Assembly (NCBI GenBank): GCA_029941905.1
Contig: JAPYTQ010000009.1
Span: 1 to 64,000, forward strand
Source of the DNA: JAHRVQ01 sp029941905
Lineage (GTDB): Bacteria > Pseudomonadota > Gammaproteobacteria > Pseudomonadales > Azotimanducaceae
Direction: 5' to 3'
Length of the DNA stretch: 64,000 nt
Under the pieces are notes generated by a model, which saw only the letters and a program-made list of their open reading frames with translations, was not told the origin of the DNA and searched no databases. The translations under genes and the position numbers were made by a program. Positions 46,305 to 54,914 of this stretch are shown here, piece by piece. How positions within the stretch are numbered: the first letter of the stretch is position 1; each line of letters begins with the position of its first letter.

Positions 46305-46924
46305 TACCACGGAGCAGGTACTATCGTCCCGCCGTAGGTAATGATGCGTTTACAGATCTGTTGTTCAACGCCCTGCTTGGTTTTGCATTTATGTTCTTTA
46401 TCGCTTTCATGCTGATCGCGAAACCTGAACAGTCCGGCAAGATTGACGTTAAGGCAGAATTTATTATCACCGTTTCATGGCCTGACCATCATCCTGACGA
46501 TATCGATGTGCTGGTAGAGGATCCAAACGGGCAGGTATTGTGGTTTGACAACAAAGACACCGGGGTCATGCACCTAGACAGGGACGACCGGGGCAGCTTC
46601 CAGGACCAGGTTGTTATCGATGGGAAAAAGATCTCGAACCCGATCAACCAGGAGACCGTCACCTTGCGGGCCTGGATACCCGGTGAATACGTCATCAATA
46701 TTCTTCACTACAAAGCCAATTACAAGGTCCCGGTGAAGGTGACGGTGAAAGTGGAAAAACTCAACCCGGAAGTCTCGTTAGTTTACTATGGATCCCATGA
46801 GTTAAACGGGGTTGGTATGGAACTGACAGCAACCCGGTTTGTGCTCGATGTCAATGGTGCTGCTATCGATGTGAGCAGCCTCCAAAAATCCCTGCTGACC
46901 AAAGTGGGAGGCAAAAAAGGTTGA
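46301..46924 (+). CDS. ExbD/TolR-like single-helix partner with periplasmic beta domain
   Basis: 207 aa. One membrane helix at about 19-40 (FTDLLFNALLGFAFMFFIAF) lies right after a short basic N-terminus. Asp19 falls where ExbD/TolR have their essential TM aspartate (FIDVMLVLL in ExbD). The periplasmic part is a beta-rich domain with DDIDVLVEDPNG and HLDRDDRG motifs, like DUF2135-type beta-sandwich domains, and not the usual ExbD/TolR fold. This suggests a stator unit with a new output domain. The start is GTG 46301 in a 4-nt overlap with the ExbB-like gene. Confidence 0.65.
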   Translation: MIPRSRYYRPAVGNDAFTDLLFNALLGFAFMFFIAFMLIAKPEQSGKIDVKAEFIITVSWPDHHPDDIDVLVEDPNGQVLWFDNKDTGVMHLDRDDRGSFQDQVVIDGKKISNPINQETVTLRAWIPGEYVINILHYKANYKVPVKVTVKVEKLNPEVSLVYYGSHELNGVGMELTATRFVLDVNGAAIDVSSLQKSLLTKVGGKKG

Positions 46925-47484
46925 TTTCGTCCCCTCTGCTCGCCCTGGCTTATGCCATTGTTGCGGCGCTCATTCTCAATATCTGGGTTGCGACAAAATG
47001 GAGCACTAGCTTCAAGGTTTCCCTGGTCTTTTTAGTCTCGATACTTTATGTCGGCACCTACTTTGGCCTGAGGGAGATTCAGGGCTGGCCAACACAGGAC
47101 CCCATGCCCGATTCCTTTCGTCTTTTGTGGGCGAAAATTGATGAGCCCGATAAGGCCACAAAATCAGATGGCCAGATTTATCTGTGGGTGCAACAGCTTG
47201 ATCTTATCGGCCAAGTCGATGGCGAGCCCAGGGCTTACAAGTTATCTTACCGGGTGGATCTTGCAGAAAATGTGGCTGATGCACTGGCGAAAATTGAAGG
47301 CGGGAACAAGCTTAACGGCAAGATGACACGGGGCCTGCTCAAGCCAGAGTCTGAGGTGGAACCCGGCCCGGAATCACTGGCACTGGACGAAGGTGAATCC
47401 GGTATCGACGGCTTTAGTGATGACCGGATTCTCCTTGAGTTTACTGAACTGCCTCGTACGCCGCTGCCGCCCAAGGGGGTTTAA
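46921..47484 (+). CDS. Unknown membrane protein, third gene of the proton-channel operon
   Basis: A 187-aa protein that I do not recognise. Two hydrophobic segments (about 5-24 and 32-49) are followed by a soluble part with QIYLWVQQLD and an acidic stretch (PESEVEPGPESLALDEGESG). Start TTG 46921 overlaps the previous TGA (TTGA). The 4-nt overlaps across all three genes argue for a single complex. No convincing terminator was found in the 42 bp before the convergent PQQ dehydrogenase gene. Confidence 0.65.
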   Translation: MISSPLLALAYAIVAALILNIWVATKWSTSFKVSLVFLVSILYVGTYFGLREIQGWPTQDPMPDSFRLLWAKIDEPDKATKSDGQIYLWVQQLDLIGQVDGEPRAYKLSYRVDLAENVADALAKIEGGNKLNGKMTRGLLKPESEVEPGPESLALDEGESGIDGFSDDRILLEFTELPRTPLPPKGV

Positions 47485-47526
47485 GGCTGGCAGGTATCCT
47501 AAAAAAGCCTAGCATCGCCGCGATAA

Positions 47527-49728
47527 CTAGTCGGTCTCCCCGCTTGCTGCCTCACTCGCCGCCTTCTTATCCTCGTTGGCGCGGTGTACGACATAGGCTT
47601 CAATTCTTGCCACATCGCCCTCATCAACCAGGTCTGCAAAACTCGCCATCCCATTAGCCGCCAGAACGCCATCCATGACGATTTCCTTAAATATCTGGTG
47701 CTTTTCAGCGCTCATCAGGCGCAGGTCCGGGATAATCCCGCTGGATTTCGCTGCGAGTCCATGGCAGACAGCACAGGTCTCATGATAGAGGCGTTCACCA
47801 CGATCTATATCCTCCGCGGACGCCTGAATATCGGGCTGGTCTGGAATACTTCTGTCTACCGCCGTCGGTTGGGGGAGTGTCAGATTGCCGTTTAACTTGA
47901 ACACAAGCAGCTTGCCAAAGTTTCCATACTCAATGGAAGCCAGATTAGGCACGTCGCCTGAAAACAGGTCTCCGCCACCCGTCCCTGTCAGGATCGCCAC
48001 ATACTGCACGCCGTCAATCTGATAACTGACTGGTGGTGCTAAAAATGATGTGTATGCATCGAACGTCCACAGCAGTTCCCCTGTGTCAGAATTATAGGCA
48101 TTAAATTCGCCCAGTGAATTTCCCTGGAATAAAACGTTCCCCTTTGTTGCCAGTACACCCCCGTTCCAGTAATGGAGCTGCTCGACGGCCCACTTTTCCT
48201 CGCCTGTCAGCGGATCAAAGGCTTTTAAAATGCCGCGGGCTTTTGGCGGATCACCAGCGTCAGCCATGACCTGGTTTATCCGTCCCAACTCTATTCCAAG
48301 ATTCCAGCCACCCACAACCCGCTTGTAAGTGCCGGTTCTCTTCCATTCCTCACTCATCGAATAGGCCAGCGGACTTTCCATCGCCGGGATATACATGATG
48401 CCTTTGCTTTCATCAAAGGACATGGCTTGCCAGTTATGTCCGCCCAGGGGACCGGGCAGTATCCACTGGCTCTCTTCCAGATAGTCCAGCGCCGGGTCTT
48501 CTACAGGCCTTCCCGTCTCCATATCCACATGTGTTGCCCAGTTGACGGCGACATACTTATGCGCACGTAACAGTTCGCCATCGGAACGATCCAGTACATA
48601 GAAAAAACCATTCTTGGGTGCCTGCAGCAGCACCTTTCGGTCGACGCCATCGACCTTCAGGTCTGCCAGCACCATATCCTGAACCGCAGTGAAGTCCCAG
48701 TTATCTCCCGGCGTCGTCTGGTAATACCAGTTCATTTTTCCGGTATCGGCATCCAATGCGACGATGGAAGAAAGAAATAGATTGTCGCCACCCCCGGGGG
48801 ATCTTATAACCCGGGTCCATGGCGAGCCATTGCCGACGCCTAAATAGACCTGGTTGAAATCAGGGTCATAAACAATAGAGTTCCATACCGTGCCGCCACC
48901 GCCGATTTTCCACCATTCACCGCCTTTCCAGGTTTTTGCCGCCATTTCCATTTCACTATGCTCGAACGGCAGGGAGGGATCTCCCGGTACCGTATAGAAA
49001 CGCCAGACCTGTTCCCCCGACTCGGCGTCATACGCCGTGACGTATCCCCGCACACCGTACTCGGCACCACCGTTACCGATAAATACTTTGCCATTGGCGA
49101 CCCTCGGCGCGCCGGTGATCGTGTAGTCACGCTCCCTGTCGATCAGCGTGTCCACTTCCCAAATCTGTTTACCGGTCGCAGCATCCAGTGAAATCAGGCG
49201 ACCATCGAGGCTGGCAACATAAACCCGGCCCTTGTAAACCGCGACACCACGATTGACCACATCGCAACAGGCCTTTCTTGCCCAGGCACCCGGCACCTTC
49301 GGGTCGAAGTACCAGATTTCCTCACCCGTCACCGCATCCAGGGCATATACCCGGCTCCATGCGGTGGAGACAAACATCATATTGTCAACAATAATGGGGG
49401 TCGCCTCCAGGGCGCGATTGCTGCGCATATCCGAATACCATGCCAGGCCCAATTGCGAGATCGACTCGGTGTTTATCTGATCAAGTGGTGAAAATCGCTG
49501 CTCTTCATAGGTTCTGCCATGAGCCAGCCAGTTGCCCGGTTCGCTCTCGGCGTTGTTGATTCTATCGTCATCAATCTGACCAATGGTGGACGTTACCTCG
49601 ACCGGTGTATCGGTAACATCTACATCATCCACCTCGTTGGTATCTTCTCCCCTATTCATGAAGAAAAGAAAACCGACGACAATGATAATTGCAGCCACAA
49701 CTAAGTTTCTCATCATGTTATTTCCCAT
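47527..49728 (-). CDS. PQQ-dependent quinohemoprotein alcohol dehydrogenase
   Basis: 733 aa. An N-terminal signal or anchor helix (about 8-24) precedes an eight-bladed PQQ beta-propeller. The adjacent Cys-Cys disulfide of the family (KACCDVVNRG) and the catalytic Asp in TPGDNWDFTA are present. The residue two after that Asp is Thr, not Asp, which points to the Ca2+ rather than the lanthanide type. A C-terminal cytochrome c domain has CAVCH (about 651-655), so it is a quinohemoprotein. It oxidises an alcohol in the periplasm. Start ATG with GGAGA 7 nt upstream. No PQQ synthesis gene is in the window. Confidence 0.9.
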   Translation of the reverse strand: MGNNMMRNLVVAAIIIVVGFLFFMNRGEDTNEVDDVDVTDTPVEVTSTIGQIDDDRINNAESEPGNWLAHGRTYEEQRFSPLDQINTESISQLGLAWYSDMRSNRALEATPIIVDNMMFVSTAWSRVYALDAVTGEEIWYFDPKVPGAWARKACCDVVNRGVAVYKGRVYVASLDGRLISLDAATGKQIWEVDTLIDRERDYTITGAPRVANGKVFIGNGGAEYGVRGYVTAYDAESGEQVWRFYTVPGDPSLPFEHSEMEMAAKTWKGGEWWKIGGGGTVWNSIVYDPDFNQVYLGVGNGSPWTRVIRSPGGGDNLFLSSIVALDADTGKMNWYYQTTPGDNWDFTAVQDMVLADLKVDGVDRKVLLQAPKNGFFYVLDRSDGELLRAHKYVAVNWATHVDMETGRPVEDPALDYLEESQWILPGPLGGHNWQAMSFDESKGIMYIPAMESPLAYSMSEEWKRTGTYKRVVGGWNLGIELGRINQVMADAGDPPKARGILKAFDPLTGEEKWAVEQLHYWNGGVLATKGNVLFQGNSLGEFNAYNSDTGELLWTFDAYTSFLAPPVSYQIDGVQYVAILTGTGGGDLFSGDVPNLASIEYGNFGKLLVFKLNGNLTLPQPTAVDRSIPDQPDIQASAEDIDRGERLYHETCAVCHGLAAKSSGIIPDLRLMSAEKHQIFKEIVMDGVLAANGMASFADLVDEGDVARIEAYVVHRANEDKKAASEAASGETD

Positions 49729-49867
49729 AACGATCTCTCCGATCTTATTGTTATTACCGTTTTTGTTTTAGCATCGATTGGCATCATCCACCAAAGTGTC
49801 GGTGAAGTCACGAGCTTGCAATCCCCGGACTGAAAATTCGTGCCTGGCAACGATGCCAACATTCCCA

Positions 49868-50605
49868 CTATCTTCGGCCCGGTGGATACATCATCCATGC
49901 GGGTTTGCTCTCACTCACCTTCGCCCAGGTCGCGCCGCTCTCCTGCGTCAGGAAGAGATTCAGCACCTCTTCTGCGACATGCAGCGGACTCATGAAAACA
50001 GCCTCATCGGTGCGCTGCTGGTTGGGAATAATGCCGGTATCTATGCCGCCCGGGCAGAGCGCGTTGATTCTCAGCCCACGTTCTGCAGCTTCTTTCTTCA
50101 GGCTTCTGACAAGCCCGGTGACTGCATGTTTTGTCATGGAATAGAGTGGATCGACATCATAGGGAACAATACCAGCCAGCGAGCCCGTCACGACTATGCT
50201 ACCGCCTTGCTTCATCATCGGTAACAGGTAATGCAGGCCAAATACGACACCGTCAATATTGACACCTGTCAACAGTCGGTAGCGCGCCAGGGTCATCGCC
50301 GAGAATTGATACTCCTGTAAATCTGCTTCAGGTGGGGCACTCTGAATTCCCGCGTTCAGATGCAGATGGTCAATTCCATCAAACCGACGCCCCAGGGTCT
50401 CTGCGATTGTTTCCCAGGATGTACTCTGGCTGACATCACACTGATAAAAGGTTGCATCATGCTTTTCTGCAACCGCTTCACCTTTGTTAACGTCGATATC
50501 CAAACCAACCACATCAGCACCCTGGGCGGTAGCAGCCTCGATAACCCCGGCGCCGATTCCAGACCCTGATCCGGTGACAACAACATTCTTATCCTGCAAT
50601 TTCAT
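49868..50605 (-). CDS. Short-chain dehydrogenase/reductase
   Basis: 245 aa. Classical SDR: TGSGSGIG cofactor loop (about 10-17), LNAG, catalytic Ser in VTGSLAG and YSMTK. LCPGGIDTG follows. Acidic VGLDID after beta2 favours NAD over NADP. Substrate unknown. The frame extends to 50635, but ATG 50605 has GGAGG 5 nt upstream. Next to a divergent second SDR; a direct repeat array (50651-50701) and a hairpin lie between them. Confidence 0.9.
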   Translation of the reverse strand: MKLQDKNVVVTGSGSGIGAGVIEAATAQGADVVGLDIDVNKGEAVAEKHDATFYQCDVSQSTSWETIAETLGRRFDGIDHLHLNAGIQSAPPEADLQEYQFSAMTLARYRLLTGVNIDGVVFGLHYLLPMMKQGGSIVVTGSLAGIVPYDVDPLYSMTKHAVTGLVRSLKKEAAERGLRINALCPGGIDTGIIPNQQRTDEAVFMSPLHVAEEVLNLFLTQESGATWAKVSESKPAWMMYPPGRR

Positions 50606-50650
50606 GAAATCCTCCGCTGCCAGGCATGAATACATGCATAGCCTGAATAG

Positions 50651-50701
50651 AGCCTGGCATGAATTAAAGCCTGGTATGAACTAAAGCCTGGCATGAATTA
50701 T
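50651..50701. repeat. 17-bp tandem repeat, three copies
   Basis: AGCCTGGCATGAATTAA is repeated at 50651, 50668 and 50685 with one or two changes each. A shorter relic (AGCCTGAATAG) lies just upstream. The array sits between two divergent SDR genes where promoters are expected; it could affect their spacing or bind a regulator, but nothing proves this. Confidence 0.75.
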
Positions 50702-50776
50702 AGATGCACCATACCAGCGTACCGCAAAGCGCATCAAATCCAGGTCAATAGTTGATAGAATGACGGCATTACCAAT

Positions 50777-50811
50777 GGAACCTCTGATTGAGTGGATTAA
50801 TCAGAGGTTCC
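50777..50811 (+). promoter_or_regulatory. 13-bp perfect inverted repeat in the leader of the second SDR gene
   Basis: GGAACCTCTGATT and AATCAGAGGTTCC are exact inverted copies separated by 9 nt, ending 20 nt before the chosen ATG and just before AGGA. As RNA it gives a strong hairpin next to the ribosome binding site; as DNA it could be an operator. No U-run follows, so it is not a typical terminator. Confidence 0.6.
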
Positions 50812-50831
50812 CCAATCTAACAGGAATGATG

Positions 50832-51641
50832 ATGGATCTAGATGACAAAATTACTGTGGTCACCGGTGCGGGTTCTGGTATTGGCCGGGCCCTGGCAATC
50901 CGGTTCGCAGAAAGAGGTGTACGGGCTGTGGTGTGTACCGACCTGAATGCAGAAAATGCAGCGGAAACAGCAGCAATGATCGGGTCGGTGGCGACATCCA
51001 GCGGGCTCGACGTGGGCGATGAACAAGCAATTGAACAACTGGTCCAACAGACAGAAGAAACCATCGGTGGCATCGACATATTTGTTTCGAATGCCGGTTA
51101 CGGCCAGGCCGGTGGGTTGAATCTCCCCACTGAAGACTGGCAGCGAATGATGAGTGTGCACACCTGGTCACACCTTGCCGCTGCCAGGGCCGTGATCCCG
51201 GGTATGATCAAACGCGGCGGAGGTTATCTGCTGAGTACTGCATCAGCCGCAGGACTATTGACCCAGATTGATTCCGGACCTTATGCGGTATCCAAACATG
51301 CGGCTGTCGCACTAGCTGAATGGATCGCCATCAATTATGGCGACCAGGGAATCGGCGTCTCGGTTCTCTGTCCGCAAGCGGTTCGGACTAACATTGGCGC
51401 TAACGCCATAAGAACCGATACCAACAAACCCGGGCGAAAATCCAACTCCGGTCAAGCCAGTGGTGACGGTATTCTCGAAGCTGATTTTGTCGCAGATGCC
51501 TGCATCGACGCAATGAGCCAGGAACGTTTTCTGGTGTTGCCACACCCTGAAGTTGCCACCTACTTTAAACGCAAAGCCAGTGACTATGACCGCTGGCTGG
51601 GTGGGATGCGAAGGTTCCGGGACAGGTTAAAAGGCAATTAA
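50832..51641 (+). CDS. Short-chain dehydrogenase/reductase
   Basis: 269 aa. SDR motifs: TGAGSGIG (cofactor), VSNAGYG, catalytic Ser in STASAAG and YAVSK, with SVLCPQAVRTNI. CTDLN after beta2 favours NAD. The frame extends to 50760, but that part contains a perfect inverted repeat and is probably leader. ATG 50832 has AGGA 6 nt upstream and starts the canonical MDLDDKITVVTG. It is followed 69 bp downstream by the disrupted DUF3604 gene on the same strand. Confidence 0.88.
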   Translation: MDLDDKITVVTGAGSGIGRALAIRFAERGVRAVVCTDLNAENAAETAAMIGSVATSSGLDVGDEQAIEQLVQQTEETIGGIDIFVSNAGYGQAGGLNLPTEDWQRMMSVHTWSHLAAARAVIPGMIKRGGGYLLSTASAAGLLTQIDSGPYAVSKHAAVALAEWIAINYGDQGIGVSVLCPQAVRTNIGANAIRTDTNKPGRKSNSGQASGDGILEADFVADACIDAMSQERFLVLPHPEVATYFKRKASDYDRWLGGMRRFRDRLKGN

Positions 51642-51710
51642 GGCTGGGCGTGTTTTGCTGCGACTACTTGAGAACTACTTTTTAGAACCGCCAGACATAC
51701 GGAAGATCAG

Positions 51711-53644
51711 GTGAAGGAACGGAATTCATTCACAGCCATAGGTGTTCTCGCCGCTGCAATCATGTTACCTGCGACGGCCCAGGACACGGGCATCGCAACA
51801 CCGTCTATTCTTGCAGCGGCGTACACTGGCAAGGTCTATTCCCCTATGCCGAGCGCAGCTTTCCAGAGACCCCGCTGTGGGGCGATTCTCATCTACATAC
51901 TTCATTATCGATGGATGCGGGATTGTTCGGTAATCGTTTGTCACCGACAGAAGCCTATCGGTTTGCGCGTGGTGAACAGGTCGTTAGCTCTTCTGGCCAG
52001 GCGGTCAGGTTGTCTCGTCCCCTCGACTGGCTGGTTATCGCTGATCATTCCGATGGCATGGGCTTGGTAGGGGATATCGCTAGTGGCAAACCCCAGCTTT
52101 TAGCCTATGAACAGGCACGACGCTGGAACAAGGGAATGGCTGAAGGCGGCGATGCCGCCGTTGCGGCAGCCCTGGACCTGATCGGCACCTTCTCCCAGGG
52201 AAAAATGGATCCGGAAATGTTCGCGCTTTATTCACCGGGTGCGAAGATCTACAAGAATCTCTGGGAAAAGGTAATCGATGACGCTGAAGCTTTTAATAAT
52301 CCAGGACATTTTACCGCCCTGATTGGTTTTGAGTGGACCTCCCTGATCAGGGGCGCCAATATGCATCGAGTTGTCATCATGCGAGATGGCCCGACCCGGG
52401 CACGCCAGGTGGTCCCCTATACGACCCAGGCCCCTGTTGGCTCGCCGGACCCGCGGGACCTGTGGAAATACATGAACAACTACGAGCAGTCAACACAGGG
52501 TGAAATCCTCGCCATTGCTCACAATGGCAATCTTTCCAACGGCATTATGTTCCCGCTCAAGGCGCAGTGGAATGGCAGGAAGCTGGACAAGACTTATGTC
52601 AAACAGCGAATCAAGTGGGAGCCACTGTACGAAATTACCCAGATAAAAGGTGATGGTGAAACACATCCATTCCTTTCTCCGGACGATGAGTTCGCTGATT
52701 ATGAAAACTGGGCTATCGGCAACCTGGATGTTTCTGAGGCGAAAACCGATGACATGCTTGCTGGTGAGTACGCCCGCGAAGCGCTAAAACAAGGCTTGCT
52801 CATCGAAAAACGCCTGGGTACCAACCCATACAAATTTGGGGTCCTGGGTGCCACCGACAGTCATACTTCCCTTACCACCGCTGAAGAGGATAATTTTTTT
52901 GGTAAGCACACCGGATATGAACCCAAGGCTAACAGGATGAGCCACCCGTTTATGGAAAATGAAAACGGCGTCATCATGGGATGGCAAATGGTTGCATCAG
53001 GGCTCGGCGCCGTGTGGGCAACAGAAAACACCAGAGCGGCAATCTTCGATGCGATGCAGCGTAAGGAAGTCTACGGCACCACCGGTCCGCGCATGACCGT
53101 CAGATTATTTGGTGGTTGGGACTTTTCGGCGCAGGACCTGAATTCCCGCATGCCGGTACGACTTGGGTATGAAAAAGGCGTGCCTATGGGGGGTGACATG
53201 CTCGCCATGCCGACAGGAGCAGGTGCACCGGGTTTTATGGTTTACGCATTGCGTGATCCGATGGGAGCCAACCTGGACCGAATTCAAATCGTCAAAGGCT
53301 GGCTGGACGCGAAAGGTAATACAAAAGAGAAAGTCTATGATGTCAGCTGGTCAGGTGATTGAATGCCCGTCGATGGCAAACTACCTCCCGTTGGTAACAC
53401 GGTGGACGTGGCAAATGCGAACTGGACCAATACAATCGGCGCTGCGGAGCTTGGTGTGGTTTGGACAGACCCTGATTTCAACCCCGGGCAAAAGTCATTC
53501 TACTACGCAAGAGTGCTCGAAATTCCAACACCACGATGGTCTACTTATGATGCGTTCAGGTTCGGTGTTGATATACCAAAAGGTGCCCCGACTTCCACCC
53601 AGGAAAGAGCATACACTTCTGCGATCTGGTATACGCCAGAGTAG
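51711..53644 (+). pseudogene. DUF3604-family secreted protein, disrupted by a frameshift and an in-frame UGA
   Basis: Read as one gene this is about 645 aa, the normal DUF3604 length. The first frame (GTG 51711, signal peptide ending PATAQ) leads to KVYSP. The frame then shifts by -1 in the run CCCC (51841-51844), where one more C would restore YAERSFPETPLWGDSHLHTS, the conserved WGDxHxHTS start of the family. The frame from 51911 is open to TGA 53360-53362 (WSGD-UGA), then continues in frame with GKLPPVGNTVDV to AIWYTPE. In relatives, as far as I recall, an Arg usually follows SGD, so CGA to TGA is one step. The shift may be a sequencing error; the UGA is harder to dismiss. The N-terminal HxH metal motif is intact once the shift is repaired. 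Confidence 0.8.
53385..53405 (+). other. SECIS-like hairpin after the DUF3604 UGA (weak)
   Basis: CCGU-UGGUAAC-ACGG forms a 4-bp stem with two more outer pairs across a mismatch. The 7-nt loop starts 29 nt after the UGA and has G at positions two and three. This meets the same loose bacterial SECIS criteria as the AhpD hairpin, but such folds occur by chance and the UGA does not replace a known Cys. Confidence 0.2.
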
Positions 53645-53717
53645 TAGAGCGGCAATGGGAAGACGAATAGCCTTAATTACAACTCTGGTAAAATTACCGA
53701 TTGGCGAATGCCGTCAG

Positions 53718-54878
53718 TTACTGCAACTGATACAGCGCCTTAACATTACCCGACGTGATCTTCTCCCGATCAACATCTGATACTCCCTCGAAGATTTCAT
53801 CGAGAACTTCCATGGAACAGGGCCAGGTCGAATCGACATGAGGGTAATCAGACCCCCACATCAGATTGTCGACGCCGATAATTTCCCGGGTCAGGATGGC
53901 TGGTCTGTCATCTTCAATCGTGGCATAGAACTGGCGGCGCCAGACATCATGGGGGCGTTCACCAGTGAATTCCTGCAACTTGAACCTGAACTCCCGTAAA
54001 ACGCCTTGGTCCACCCTGTCTAACCATTGCGCGATCCATCCGGCGTTAAATTCACTGACGACAAACTTGAGGTTGGGATGTTTCTTCGCAACACCTCGGC
54101 ACATGAGCTCGATAATCGTTCTCTGTATGGTAGCTGGTGCATTGGCATAGTCGAAAACTGAATCCCGATTGACTGCCTTCGAACGGTACTGGGGTGGTAA
54201 GTAGGAATTAGTCCCGACATGCATGGAAAGGGGGAAACTAGCTTCTTCCGCAATTGACCAGATCCGTTCGTAACATGGATCCTGGTAAGGTCTGTCTACG
54301 GGGGACGATGCTGGAATACATCCACCCTTGTAGCCTTTTTTGATCACTCGTTCGAGTTCTGTTGCGGCCGAGTCCGGGTCTTGTATCGGTATCACGGCCA
54401 ACCCGAATAATCGACCCCTGGCCGCAGCGGCGTAGTCATAGAGCCAGTCGTTGTAATTCTTCTGGCAGGCCACCAACAGGTCCAGATTTTCAAAACTGAA
54501 CAACCCAAAGAAACCAGGGTACAGGAATTCTGCTTCTACTCCGTCAATTTCCTGGTCTTCGTGGCGAAACGCACCATCGCGAATACCCGTGCGCAATCCA
54601 TCGTAGCCCTTCACTAGAAGCGCCTGGGCCTCGGGATCAGTTATGTCATCAACTTCAGGTTTATGGCCTTTTCTGCGCTGGACATTCTCACGATGCCGTA
54701 AGCCAGCCCAGCCCATGCGTTTGCGGATTCCTTTTTTGCCTTTTGCCGGGATAACAATGGCATCCTCCAGCGTACCGGCATTGATGACCCTTGGTGCATC
54801 ATCACCAAACCTGTCTGCTAACCCGGTAAATACTGCCTCTGCTTCGACGACATGTGAATCTGCGGAAATTGCTCTCAT
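53718..54878 (-). CDS. Amidohydrolase (Amidohydro_2 / ACMSD-like)
   Basis: A 386-aa metal-dependent hydrolase. SADSHVVEAE at the N-terminus (metal ligand region), SMHVGTNS in the middle and MWGSDYPHVDSTW near the C-terminus mark the Amidohydro_2 family, which includes decarboxylases and hydrolases of aromatic or lactone substrates. Start ATG with AAGGA 9-10 nt upstream. The C-terminal end converges on the DUF3604 remnant. Downstream partner of the PhyH gene pair on the same strand. Confidence 0.87.
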   Translation of the reverse strand: MRAISADSHVVEAEAVFTGLADRFGDDAPRVINAGTLEDAIVIPAKGKKGIRKRMGWAGLRHRENVQRRKGHKPEVDDITDPEAQALLVKGYDGLRTGIRDGAFRHEDQEIDGVEAEFLYPGFFGLFSFENLDLLVACQKNYNDWLYDYAAAARGRLFGLAVIPIQDPDSAATELERVIKKGYKGGCIPASSPVDRPYQDPCYERIWSIAEEASFPLSMHVGTNSYLPPQYRSKAVNRDSVFDYANAPATIQRTIIELMCRGVAKKHPNLKFVVSEFNAGWIAQWLDRVDQGVLREFRFKLQEFTGERPHDVWRRQFYATIEDDRPAILTREIIGVDNLMWGSDYPHVDSTWPCSMEVLDEIFEGVSDVDREKITSGNVKALYQLQ

Positions 54879-54914
54879 TTTTATGTTCCTTTACTTTTTA
54901 AGCGCTGCATGACG

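Noticed and set aside
45549..47484. Zorya-type defence system
   Set aside because: The ExbB-like protein suggested ZorA, but there is no OmpA-domain ZorB and no helicase or nuclease gene (ZorC/D/E) nearby.
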